Origin: JAUQQI01 sp042408785
GTDB lineage: Bacteria; Chloroflexota; Dehalococcoidia; JAUQQI01
DNA length: 10,067 nucleotides
Reading direction: 5' to 3'
Assembly: GCA_042408785.1 (NCBI GenBank)
Contig: JBHOQU010000020.1
Coordinates: 1-10,067, forward strand
Shown: positions 1 to 7,162 of the stretch, piece after piece
How positions within the stretch are numbered: the first letter of the stretch is position 1
How the letters are laid out: each line of letters opens with the position of its first letter
Notes under the pieces: generated by a model
The model's input: the letters and a program-made list of their open reading frames with translations, nothing else
The model's database searches: none
Told to the model about the DNA's origin: nothing
Program-made: the position numbers and the translations under genes

Positions 1-2
1 AG

Positions 3-80
3 GTGCCCACCGCCCGCCAGGCCCTGTCCCGGGGGATGCTGCCGGCCGCCCGGGACGCTTCCCCACCGGGCGAACCCTGA
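3..80 (+). CDS. Possible 3' end of an upstream gene (partial)
   Basis: An open frame enters from the left edge and ends at TGA 78-80, giving about 25 residues rich in Ala, Arg and Pro (it includes RQALSRGMLPAARDAS). Third codon positions are mostly G or C, slightly more so than in the competing frame 1, which stays open to TAA at 160-162. No family can be recognised from so short a tail. All three forward frames are open here because the DNA is GC-rich, so this may be chance. Sequence to the left of the window would decide. Confidence 0.25.
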   Translation: MPTARQALSRGMLPAARDASPPGEP

Positions 81-137
81 GGCTTCCACCCGCAGCCGGG
101 GCGCCCGTGCCGGCGCAGCTTCCGGATCGGCGGGGGC

Positions 138-156
138 CGCGGCCGTGCGGGCCGCG
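138..156 (+). other. GC-rich hairpin upstream of the operon
   Basis: CGCGGCC (138-144) and GGCCGCG (150-156) form a perfect 7-base-pair stem with a 5-base loop. No T-run follows, so it is not a standard intrinsic terminator. It may still separate the upstream transcript from the operon. Random GC-rich DNA makes such stems often. Confidence 0.25.
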
Positions 157-183
157 AGCTAACCGGAGCCCCTACGCCCCGAT

Positions 184-213
184 TTGACAGGCTAAAAACG
201 GGGTTACTAAACT
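184..213 (+). promoter_or_regulatory. Probable promoter of the isovaleryl-CoA catabolic operon
   Basis: A perfect -35 box TTGACA lies at 184-189. With an 18-base spacer, TAAACT at 208-213 matches four of six -10 consensus positions. Transcription would then start near 220, only a few bases before the ATG at 223. The area is locally AT-rich in an otherwise very GC-rich region. The -10 box is imperfect, so the assignment rests mainly on the -35 box and the position. Confidence 0.5.
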
Positions 214-219
214 GGGGTT
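200..219 (+). repeat. Short direct repeat flanking the -10 box
   Basis: GGGGTT occurs at 200-205 and again at 214-219, 14 bases apart, on either side of the proposed -10 box. This placement would suit a regulator half-site pair, but six G/T-rich bases can recur by chance. No regulator gene is visible in the window. Confidence 0.2.
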
Positions 220-222
220 GGG

Positions 223-1392
223 ATGGAGTTGGTCGGCGAGGAACACCGCGCAATCCGGCGGCTGGTGCGGGAGTTTGCCGAGCGGGAGGTCAGGCCCGTA
301 AGCCGGGGGCTGGACGAGACCGGCCGTTTCCCCCTGGAGCTGGTGGGACGCCTGGGGGAGCTGGGCCTGCTGGGCCTCACCATCTCCGAAGCCTACGGCG
401 GGTCCGGGGGCGACACCCTCAGCCTGGCCATCGTTATCGAGGAGCTGGCCCGGGTCGACTCCAGCCTGGCCGTAACCGTTTCGGCCGGGGTTACCCTGGC
501 CGGGGCCCCCATTAACATGTTCGGAAACGAGGAGCAAAAGCGCCGCTGGCTGCCGCCCCTCTGCGCCGGGCGGATGCTGGGAGCCTTCGCTCTCACCGAG
601 CCCGAAGCCGGCTCGGACGCCGGCGCCGTCCGGACCCGGGCCGTCCTGGAGGGGGACCGCTGGGTGATAAACGGCACCAAGGCTTTCATCACCAACTCCG
701 GAACCCCCATCACCGGGTTCCTGGTGGCCACTGTGGTCACGGGGGAAAGGGACGGCCGCCGGGAAATCAGCAACATCATCGTCCCGAGGGATGCTCCCGG
801 CCTGCGGGTGGGCCCGCCCTATAAAAAGCTGGGGTGGCGGGCCTCGGATACCCACGAGGTGGTCTTCGACAACTGTGTCGTCCCCACGGAGAACCTCCTG
901 GGTCGGCGGGGCGCGGGCTTCAAGCAGGCGCTAATCACCCTGGACGGCGGCCGCATCGGCATCGCCGCAATGTCGGTGGGCCTGGCCCAGGCCTGCCTGG
1001 AGGCTTCTTTGGAGTACGCTCAGGGCCGGCGTCAGTTCGGGCGGCCCATCTACGAGTTCCAGGCCGTCCAGTTCAGGCTGGTGGACCTGGCCGTGGGCCT
1101 GGAGGCCGCCCGGCTTTTAACCTACAAGGCGGCCTACCTTAAGGACCGGGGCGAGCCCTACACCACGGCGGCGGCCATGGCCAAACTCTTCGCCTCGGAG
1201 CTGGCCGTCCGGGCGGCCGAGGCGGCCGTCCAGATCCACGGCGGCCTAGGCTTCATCGAGGACGGCCCGGTGGCCCGCCTCTACCGGGACGCCAGAATCC
1301 TGACCATCGGCGAGGGTACGTCTGAGGTCCAGCGGCTGGTCATCGGCCGGCGGCTGCCGGCGGAGCTTTCCAGGCTTTCCTGGCTGGAATAG
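223..1392 (+). CDS. Acyl-CoA dehydrogenase, probably acting on isovaleryl-CoA
   Basis: This FAD-dependent enzyme (389 aa) would oxidise an acyl-CoA to its 2,3-enoyl-CoA and pass electrons to an electron-transfer flavoprotein. The three-part family layout is clear: an N-terminal helical domain (about 1-110), a middle beta domain starting with the signature ALTEPEAGSD (residues 123-132), and a C-terminal helical domain with GRRQFGRPI and QIHGG. The operon points to isovaleryl-CoA as substrate. However, the likely catalytic base is Glu364 in GEGTSE, as in short- and medium-chain enzymes. The position matching the isovaleryl-CoA dehydrogenase base (Glu254 in human) is Gly243. Butyryl- or isobutyryl-type activity is therefore possible. 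An in-frame TAA at 208-210 and the lack of other start codons fix ATG 223, with no strong ribosome site. The length is normal for the family. Confidence 0.93.
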   Translation: MELVGEEHRAIRRLVREFAEREVRPVSRGLDETGRFPLELVGRLGELGLLGLTISEAYGGSGGDTLSLAIVIEELARVDSSLAVTVSAGVTLAGAPINMFGNEEQKRRWLPPLCAGRMLGAFALTEPEAGSDAGAVRTRAVLEGDRWVINGTKAFITNSGTPITGFLVATVVTGERDGRREISNIIVPRDAPGLRVGPPYKKLGWRASDTHEVVFDNCVVPTENLLGRRGAGFKQALITLDGGRIGIAAMSVGLAQACLEASLEYAQGRRQFGRPIYEFQAVQFRLVDLAVGLEAARLLTYKAAYLKDRGEPYTTAAAMAKLFASELAVRAAEAAVQIHGGLGFIEDGPVARLYRDARILTIGEGTSEVQRLVIGRRLPAELSRLSWLE

Positions 1393-1397
1393 GCGGG

Positions 1398-1799
1398 ATG
1401 CCGGCGAAGTTTTTTACCGTCGAGGAGGCCAATGCCCTCCTGCCTGAGATCGAGCCGCTGATGCGGCGGCTCCAGCAGGTCAACCAGGAGCTTTTGGAAG
1501 TCCAGGGCCGGATGGCCGCCTGGCAGTGGAAGGTTCGGGGCAACGGCCACCTGGCCCTGACCGACGTGGGGGCCGACACCCGTCGCGCCCGGCGGCTGGC
1601 GGAGGAGGTCCGGGCCCTGGTGGGCCGGGTCGAGGCCCTGGGCTGTGAGGTCAAAGACCTGGAGCTGGGGCTGGTGGACTTCCCCGCCCTGCGGAACGGC
1701 CGTCCGGTTTACCTCTGCTGGCGGCTTGGGGAGTCCCGGGTGGCCTACTGGCACGAGCTGGACACGGGCTTCGCCGGCCGGCGGCCCATCGACTGGTAG
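1398..1799 (+). CDS. DUF2203 family protein of unknown function
   Basis: This small soluble protein (133 aa) matches the DUF2203 family. The start FFTVEEANALLPEIEPL is typical, followed by a charged helical, probably coiled-coil stretch (about 15-80). The conserved C-terminal half runs from CEVKDLELGLVDFPAL (83-98) through YLCWRLGE (105-112) to YWHELDTGFAGRRP (117-130). There is no signal peptide or membrane segment. It starts 5 bases after the dehydrogenase stop and ends 2 bases before the carboxylase beta start, so it is surely co-transcribed and possibly translationally coupled. Its location inside a catabolic operon suggests an accessory role, perhaps with the dehydrogenase or carboxylase, but no reaction is known for the family. 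Cys83, Cys107, His119 and Glu120 lie in the conserved part and could be functional. That last point is inference. Confidence 0.9.
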   Translation: MPAKFFTVEEANALLPEIEPLMRRLQQVNQELLEVQGRMAAWQWKVRGNGHLALTDVGADTRRARRLAEEVRALVGRVEALGCEVKDLELGLVDFPALRNGRPVYLCWRLGESRVAYWHELDTGFAGRRPIDW

Positions 1800-1801
1800 G
1801 G

Positions 1802-3415
1802 ATGGGGCTCCTTTCGACCCGCGTCGACCCCAACTCGGCCGAATTCCGGGAAAATAAGGCCTACATGGAGGCCCTGGTGGCCGAGTTGCGGGAGCGCCTG
1901 GAAAAGGTCCGGCAGGGCGGGGGGCCGGAGGCGGTGGCCCGCCACCGGAAGCGGGGCAAACTCCTGGCCCGAGAGCGCATCGAACGGCTCATCGACCCCG
2001 GGACCGCCTTTCTGGAGCTGAGCCCCCTGGCCGCCTGGGATATGTACGACAATGAGGCCCCCTCGGCCGGCATCATTACCGGGATCGGCGTCGTCCACGG
2101 CCGGGAGGTAATGATTGTGGCCAACGATGCCACCGTCAAGGGGGGCTCGTATTTCCCGATGACGGTCAAAAAGCACCTCAGGGCCCAGGAGGTTGCCGAG
2201 CAGAACCAGCTCCCCTGCGTCTACCTGGTCGATTCGGGAGGGGCCTATCTGCCCCTCCAGGCGGACGTCTTCCCCGACCGGGACCACTTCGGCCGGATCT
2301 TTTACAATCAGGCCCGGATGTCGGCCCAGGGCATCCCCCAGATTGCGGTGGTGATGGGTCCCTGTACTGCCGGCGGAGCGTACGTGCCGGCGATGAGCGA
2401 CGAGACGGTTATCGTCCGAGGGACGGGAACGGTCTTTCTGGGCGGTCCGCCCCTGGTCAAGGCCGCTACGGGCGAGGAGGTGTCGGCCGAGGAGCTGGGC
2501 GGGGCCGACGTCCACTGCCGCATTTCCGGGGTCACCGACCACTACGCCCTGAATGACGAGCATGCCCTGGCCATCACCCGGGAGATCATCGCTAACCTCC
2601 CCGGCAAGAAGCCCGACCCGCCCTGGGAAGTGGCCGAGCCGGAGGAGCCCCGCTACGACCCGACCGAGCTCTACGGGGTGGTTCCCCGAGACCTGCGCCG
2701 CAGTTTCGACGTCCGGGAGGTCATCGCCCGGATTGTGGACGGGAGCCGGTTTCACGAGTTCAAGCCCCTTTACGGCGAGACCCTGGTCTGCGGGTTTGCC
2801 CGGATCTATGGCTACCCGGTGGGGATTCTGGCCAACAACGGGGTGCTCTTTTCCGAGAGCGCCCTTAAAGGGGCCCAGTTTATCGAAATCTGCTGTCAGC
2901 GGCGGATTCCCCTGGTCTTTCTGCAGAACATAACCGGATTCATGGTGGGCAAGGAATACGAGAACCGGGGCATTGCCAAGGACGGGGCCAAGATGGTGAT
3001 GGCCGTGGCCAATGCCCAGGTGCCGAAGTTCACCGTCATCATCGGGGGCTCGTTTGGGGCCGGCAACTATGCCATGTGCGGGCGGGCCTATTCGCCCCGG
3101 TTCCTCTGGATGTGGCCGAACGCCCGAATCTCCGTGATGGGCGGCCAGCAGGCGGCCAGTGTGCTGCTGACCATTCGGCTGGAGGCGCTGCGGGCCCAGG
3201 GACAGACCATGACGGAGGAGGAACAGCAGGCTTTTATGGCCCCCATCCTGGAGCGCTACGAGTATGAGGGCAGCCCCTACTACAGCACCGCCCGCCTCTG
3301 GGATGACGGTATAATCGACCCGGTCGATACCCGGCGGGTGCTGGGCATGGCCCTCTCGGCGGCCCTGAATGCGCCCATTCCGGGACCCGAATTTATGGGG
3401 GTTTTCCGGATGTAG
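1802..3415 (+). CDS. mccB: Methylcrotonyl-CoA carboxylase beta subunit (carboxyltransferase)
   Basis: This is the carboxyltransferase subunit (537 aa), which moves the carboxyl group from carboxybiotin to 3-methylcrotonyl-CoA to make 3-methylglutaconyl-CoA. It works with the biotin-carrying alpha subunit encoded at 4263-6218. The N-terminal half carries RHRKRGKLLARERI, the long run around IVANDATVKGG, and the oxyanion-hole loop GPCTAGGAY (residues 186-194). The C-terminal half carries GGSFGAGNYAMCGRAY (from 415) and NARISVMGG. The combination of SRxDP-like N-terminus, NDATVKGGSYFPMTVKKHL and WMWPNARISVMGGQQAA resembles MccB/LiuB more than propionyl- or acetyl-CoA carboxylases. The length is usual for MccB. 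It starts 2 bases after the preceding stop, with only GGTAGGG as a poor ribosome site, so coupling is likely. Neighbouring hydratase and lyase genes support methylcrotonyl-CoA over geranyl-CoA. Confidence 0.95.
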   Translation: MGLLSTRVDPNSAEFRENKAYMEALVAELRERLEKVRQGGGPEAVARHRKRGKLLARERIERLIDPGTAFLELSPLAAWDMYDNEAPSAGIITGIGVVHGREVMIVANDATVKGGSYFPMTVKKHLRAQEVAEQNQLPCVYLVDSGGAYLPLQADVFPDRDHFGRIFYNQARMSAQGIPQIAVVMGPCTAGGAYVPAMSDETVIVRGTGTVFLGGPPLVKAATGEEVSAEELGGADVHCRISGVTDHYALNDEHALAITREIIANLPGKKPDPPWEVAEPEEPRYDPTELYGVVPRDLRRSFDVREVIARIVDGSRFHEFKPLYGETLVCGFARIYGYPVGILANNGVLFSESALKGAQFIEICCQRRIPLVFLQNITGFMVGKEYENRGIAKDGAKMVMAVANAQVPKFTVIIGGSFGAGNYAMCGRAYSPRFLWMWPNARISVMGGQQAASVLLTIRLEALRAQGQTMTEEEQQAFMAPILERYEYEGSPYYSTARLWDDGIIDPVDTRRVLGMALSAALNAPIPGPEFMGVFRM

Positions 3416-3422
3416 CCCTGGG

Positions 3423-3436
3423 GCCGGGCGCCCGGC
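3423..3436 (+). other. 14-base palindrome in the mccB-hydratase gap
   Basis: GCCGGGCGCCCGGC is a perfect palindrome in the 47-base gap after mccB, the widest gap inside the operon. As RNA it folds to a 5-base-pair stem with a 4-base loop. No T-run follows (the next bases are GGGACAAAAG), so it is not an obvious terminator. It might affect mRNA processing or stability around mccB. Confidence 0.3.
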
Positions 3437-3462
3437 GGGACAAAAGCTTACGAGGGCTGGGC

Positions 3463-4266
3463 ATGATGCAGGAGGCAGCACCAACCTACCCGCATCTGGC
3501 GGTGGAACGGGACAAGGACGTCCTGTGGGTCTGGATCAACCGGCCGGAGGTGCACAACGCCCTGAACGGGGAGACCATGGACTCCATCCGGCGCTGCATC
3601 CAGGATGCGGCGACGATGCCCGACGTGCGGGTGGTGGTCATCGGCGCCCGGGGCCGGACCTTCTGCGCCGGCGCCGACCTTAACTGGATGCAAGCGGCCC
3701 TGGGCTGGAGCTTCGAAGAGAACGTGGCCGATGCCCTCCGGCTGGCCGACATGCTGGAGGCGGTGGAAAACTGCCCCAAGCCGGTGGTGGCCCGGGTGAA
3801 CGGGTCGGCCTTCGCCGGGGGCATCGGCCTGGTTGCGGCCTGCGATATCGCCATCGCGGTCCGGGAGGCCCGCTTCAGCCTGACCGAGGTCCGGCTGGGG
3901 ATCGTGCCGGCCATCATCTCCCCCTATGTCATCCGCAAGGTGGGCCAGGGCCACGCCCGGGCCCTCTTCATAACCGGGGAGGCTATCGACGCCGAGCGGG
4001 CCCGGGAGATCGGCCTGGTCCACAAGGTGGTGGACGCCCAGGAGCTGGACGCCGCCGTCGAAAACGTCATCGGCCACGTCCGCCGGGGCGGCCCCCGGGC
4101 GGTGGAGGCCGCCAAGCGGCTGGCCCTGGAGGTCCCCCGAATGGACCCGGCGGCCGTCCGCAGATACACCGCCGAGCTGATCGCCAGCTTGCGGGTGAGC
4201 GAGGAGGGCCAGGCCGGAATCCGGGCCTTCCTGGAGCGCCGTCTGCCGCCCTGGGTCGAGGCGTGA
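3463..4266 (+). CDS. liuC: Methylglutaconyl-CoA hydratase (enoyl-CoA hydratase family)
   Basis: This crotonase-fold enzyme (267 aa) would hydrate 3-methylglutaconyl-CoA to 3-hydroxy-3-methylglutaryl-CoA, between the carboxylase and the lyase. Family features are the CoA-binding and oxyanion segment RTFCAGADLNWM and the second oxyanion segment NGSAFAGGIGL (about 113-123). Next comes FSLTEVRLGIVPAIISPYV, with Glu142 at the position of rat hydratase Glu164. The position of the other classical catalytic residue, Glu144, is Gly122. This GGxGL plus PAxISPYV form fits the bacterial LiuC/AtuE type rather than housekeeping crotonases. GAGGG at 3452-3456 is a fair ribosome site for ATG 3463, and ATG 3466 is an equally possible start. 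The stop overlaps the next start by four bases. The exact substrate is inferred from context. Confidence 0.9.
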   Translation: MMQEAAPTYPHLAVERDKDVLWVWINRPEVHNALNGETMDSIRRCIQDAATMPDVRVVVIGARGRTFCAGADLNWMQAALGWSFEENVADALRLADMLEAVENCPKPVVARVNGSAFAGGIGLVAACDIAIAVREARFSLTEVRLGIVPAIISPYVIRKVGQGHARALFITGEAIDAERAREIGLVHKVVDAQELDAAVENVIGHVRRGGPRAVEAAKRLALEVPRMDPAAVRRYTAELIASLRVSEEGQAGIRAFLERRLPPWVEA

Positions 4267-6218
4267 AGAAGGTCCTCATCGCCAACCGGGGCGAGGTGGC
4301 CGTCCGGGTGGCCCAGGCCTGCCAGGAACTGGGCCTTAAAACGGTGGGAATCTTCTCCGAAGCCGACCAGGGTGCCCCCCACACCCGGCGGGTCGACGAG
4401 GCCTACGAGGTGGGCCCGGCGGCCCCCGAGGCCAGCTACCTGAACGGACCCCGCATCATCGAAATCGCCCTTAAGGCCGGGGCCGACGCCGTCCACCCGG
4501 GCTACGGGTTTCTTGCGGAGAATCCGGAATTTGCGGCCGCCTGCGCCGCCGCCGGCCTCACCTTTGTGGGCCCTCCGCCCGAGGCCATCCGGCTGGCCGG
4601 CGATAAGGTGCAGGCGAAGCAGACGGCCCGGCGGGCCGGAATTCCCACCGTTCCCGGCTACGACGGGGATGACCAGTCGGACCGGGCCTTTTTTGAGGCG
4701 GCCGAAAGGCTCGGCTTTCCGGTGATGATAAAGGCCGCCGCCGGGGGTGGGGGGCGGGGGATGCGGCTGGTGCGCACCCGCGAGGAGCTGCCCCAGGCTC
4801 TGGAAAGCGCCCGGCGGGAGGCCCTGGGGGCCTTCGGCGACCCCCGCCTCCTCCTGGAAAAGGTTATCAGTCCGGCCCGCCACGTGGAGGTGCAGATTCT
4901 GGCCGACGCCCACGGCAACATCCTGCACCTCTTCGAGCGGGAATGCTCCATCCAGCGCCGCCACCAGAAAGTCATCGAGGAGGCGCCGTCGCCGGGGGTC
5001 GGGCAGCAACTGCGCCGACAGATAACCGAGGCGGCGGTGGCCTTTGCCCGGGCGGTAGGGTATGTCAACGCCGGCACGGTGGAGTTTCTGGTCGGCCCCG
5101 AGGGAGACTTTTACTTTCTGGAAATGAACACCCGGTTGCAGGTGGAGCATCCGGTAACCGAACTGGTGACGGGCCTCGACCTGGTCCAGCTTCAGCTTCT
5201 GGTGGCCGCCGGCGAAAGGCTGCCCCTCCGCCAGGAAGAGGTCTCCCTGCGGGGCCACGCCATCGAGGCCCGAATCTACGCCGAGGACCCCACGGCCGGC
5301 TTCCTGCCGGCGGAAGGCCAGCTGCTGGTCTTCGAGCCGCCGACAGGGGTGGGCATCCGCAACGACGTCGGGGTTGAGCCCGGAATGACGGTGGGGCTCC
5401 AGTACGACCCAATGCTGGCCAAGCTCGTGGTCTTCGGCCCGGACCGGCCGGCCGTCCTGGCTCGCCTGCGGTGGGCCCTGGGTCGGTATGCCGTTTTGGG
5501 GGTGGCCAACAACGTTGGCTTCCTGCTGGACGTGGCAAGTCACCCGGACTTTCAGGCTGGTCGGACCTTCACCAGCTTCATCGAAACCCACTTCGGCAGG
5601 TACGGCCCGCCGGAAGCCCCGCCCGGGGAGGCCGCGGCGGTGGCGGCGGTTTTAGGCCTTAAGGGGCCGCAACCGAAAGACCCCTGGCGGGCCGAGGCCT
5701 GGCGGCTCCCGGGAATGCCGGTGCCCATCCAGCTGGGCTACCAGGGCCGGCGCCTTGAGCTGGCCGTTGGGCGAACCGGCAGGGAGGGCTGGCGGGTTGA
5801 GTCCGCCGCCGGCGTCTTCGGGGTGAAGTCCGACCCGGACCGGCCGGCACGCTTCACCGTCGAGGTGGGCTCCGAAAGGCGGGTGCTCTGGGCGGTTCGC
5901 ACCCCGACGGCAATAGAGGTGTTCTGCGGCGGGCACCGTTATGTTTTCGAAACGGACCGCCGGTCCGGAACTGGGGTCGAGACCGCCGGGGGCAGGGTTG
6001 GGGCGTTCGAGGGCCTTGTGGCCCCCCTGCCCGGAGTCCTGGTTAAACTGCGGGTCCGGGAGGGCGACCGGGTCGAGGCCCTGCAGCCGGTAGCGGTGCT
6101 GGAGGCGATGAAGATGGAGCACGTGGTGCATGCGCCCCGGTCGGGGACCGTCCGCCGGGTTTACTTCCAGGAAGGGGACCGGGTTGCCAAGGGGGCGGTG
6201 CTCCTGGAATTAGAGTAA
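4263..6218 (+). CDS. mccA: Methylcrotonyl-CoA carboxylase alpha subunit (biotin carboxylase plus biotin carrier)
   Basis: This subunit (651 aa) uses ATP and bicarbonate to carboxylate its own biotin, then hands the group to MccB. The biotin carboxylase domain fills about residues 1-445: VLIANRGEVAVRV at the start, the ATP-grasp glycine loop KAAAGGGGRGM (157-167), RECSIQRRHQK, and the catalytic EMNTRLQVEH (287-296). A linking region (about 460-575) follows. The C-terminal biotin carrier domain has EAMKMEH with Lys617 as the biotinylated lysine, 34 residues from the end as expected. The translation starts with GTG 4263, whose GTGA overlaps the hydratase stop, so the pair is translationally coupled. 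The size and domain fusion match MccA/LiuD, unlike Bacillus, where the biotin carrier (yngHB) is separate. Related acyl-CoA carboxylase alpha subunits share this layout, so the name rests on context. Confidence 0.94.
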   Translation: MKKVLIANRGEVAVRVAQACQELGLKTVGIFSEADQGAPHTRRVDEAYEVGPAAPEASYLNGPRIIEIALKAGADAVHPGYGFLAENPEFAAACAAAGLTFVGPPPEAIRLAGDKVQAKQTARRAGIPTVPGYDGDDQSDRAFFEAAERLGFPVMIKAAAGGGGRGMRLVRTREELPQALESARREALGAFGDPRLLLEKVISPARHVEVQILADAHGNILHLFERECSIQRRHQKVIEEAPSPGVGQQLRRQITEAAVAFARAVGYVNAGTVEFLVGPEGDFYFLEMNTRLQVEHPVTELVTGLDLVQLQLLVAAGERLPLRQEEVSLRGHAIEARIYAEDPTAGFLPAEGQLLVFEPPTGVGIRNDVGVEPGMTVGLQYDPMLAKLVVFGPDRPAVLARLRWALGRYAVLGVANNVGFLLDVASHPDFQAGRTFTSFIETHFGRYGPPEAPPGEAAAVAAVLGLKGPQPKDPWRAEAWRLPGMPVPIQLGYQGRRLELAVGRTGREGWRVESAAGVFGVKSDPDRPARFTVEVGSERRVLWAVRTPTAIEVFCGGHRYVFETDRRSGTGVETAGGRVGAFEGLVAPLPGVLVKLRVREGDRVEALQPVAVLEAMKMEHVVHAPRSGTVRRVYFQEGDRVAKGAVLLELE

Positions 6219-6223
6219 GGAGG
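6217..6223 (+). promoter_or_regulatory. Ribosome binding site that decides the HMG-CoA lyase start
   Basis: AAGGAGG overlaps the TAA stop of the carboxylase alpha gene. It leaves only 1 base before the GTG at 6225 but 7 bases before the GTG at 6231. The second spacing is normal, so 6231 is the better start. Confidence 0.7.
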
Positions 6224-6230
6224 TGTGCAG

Positions 6231-7151
6231 GTGGGACTCTTTTACGCCGTTCCCCGTCGGGTGAAGGTCGTGGAGGTGGGGCCCCGGGACGGCCTCCAGA
6301 ACGAGGCGGGGTTCGTGCCCACCGGGGCCAAGGTCCGGTTTATCGAGCTGCTTTCGGAGGCCGGTTTTGAGGTGGTGGAGGCGACTTCGTTCGTCAGTCC
6401 CCGGGCCGTGCCCCAGCTGGCCGACGCCGAGGAGGTCCTCCGGGCGGTCCGGCGCCGGCCGGGCGTTCGGTATCCGGTGCTGGTTCCCAACTTGAAGGGG
6501 CTGGAGCGGGCGCTGAAGGCCGGGGTGCGGGAGGTCGCGGTCTTCACCGCCGCCTCGGAAACGTTCAACCTCAAGAACATAAACATGAGCATTGAGCGGT
6601 CGCTCGAGGTGATCGCCGAGGTGGTGCGGGAGGCGCGGGCGGCCGGCCTCTGGGTCCGGGGCTACATCTCGGTCTGCTTCGGCTGCCCCTACGAGGGGCA
6701 AGTTGACCCGGAGAAGGTCCTCAGGGTCGCGGCGCGGCTGGCCGAACTTGGGGTGGACGAGGTGTCCCTTGGGGACACCATCGGGGTCGCAACCCCCCGC
6801 CAGGTGGAGGAGACCGTCGGCCGGGTGCTCAGGGAGCTTCCGGCCGAGCGGCTCGCCCTCCACTTCCACGACACCCGCGGCACGGCCCTGGCCAACGTTT
6901 TAACCGGCCTGCTAATGGGCATCTCGGTGTTCGACAGCTCGGCCGGCGGGCTGGGAGGCTGTCCCTTCGCCCCCGGGGCCAGCGGCAACCTGGCCAGCGA
7001 AGACCTGCTTTATATGCTCCACGGCATGGGCATCGAAACCGGTGTCGACCTGGGCAAGGTGGTGGAGGCCGCCAGGTATATCCTGGGGATTCTTGGCCGG
7101 CCAGCGGCCAGCCGGTACTTTCAGGCCTGCCAGGCGGCCGCGGTCCCGTAA
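6231..7151 (+). CDS. mvaB: Hydroxymethylglutaryl-CoA lyase
   Basis: This metal-dependent TIM-barrel enzyme (306 aa from GTG 6231) cleaves HMG-CoA to acetyl-CoA and acetoacetate, the last step of leucine/isovalerate breakdown. The active-site parts are present: VEVGPRDGLQNE with Arg19 and Asp20, FVSPRAVPQLADAEEV, and the metal ligands His211 and His213 in HFHDT. The signature loop GGLGGCPFAPGASGN carries catalytic Cys244. The 33-residue distance from first His to Cys equals that in the human enzyme (His233, Cys266). The length is normal. The start is chosen by the ribosome site at 6217-6223. A GTG at 6225, two codons earlier and in frame, is the longest option but sits too close to that site. 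The conserved GGLGGCP loop argues against isopropylmalate or homocitrate synthase. Confidence 0.95.
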   Translation: MGLFYAVPRRVKVVEVGPRDGLQNEAGFVPTGAKVRFIELLSEAGFEVVEATSFVSPRAVPQLADAEEVLRAVRRRPGVRYPVLVPNLKGLERALKAGVREVAVFTAASETFNLKNINMSIERSLEVIAEVVREARAAGLWVRGYISVCFGCPYEGQVDPEKVLRVAARLAELGVDEVSLGDTIGVATPRQVEETVGRVLRELPAERLALHFHDTRGTALANVLTGLLMGISVFDSSAGGLGGCPFAPGASGNLASEDLLYMLHGMGIETGVDLGKVVEAARYILGILGRPAASRYFQACQAAAVP

Positions 7152-7162
7152 GCCGGGATTCA

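Noticed and set aside
172..855. Reverse-strand open frame opposite the acyl-CoA dehydrogenase
   Set aside because: It is a shadow of the forward gene, with no family features. It also crosses the forward promoter.
1745..3484. Long reverse-strand open frame opposite mccB (579 codons)
   Set aside because: High-GC codon bias keeps the antisense frame open. The translation is low-complexity Gly/Pro/His-rich text without a recognisable domain, while the forward strand encodes a clear MccB.
3924..5591. Long reverse-strand open frame opposite the hydratase and carboxylase alpha genes (555 codons)
   Set aside because: It spans a real gene junction antisense and has no domain or ribosome site. It is explained by GC-rich codon structure.
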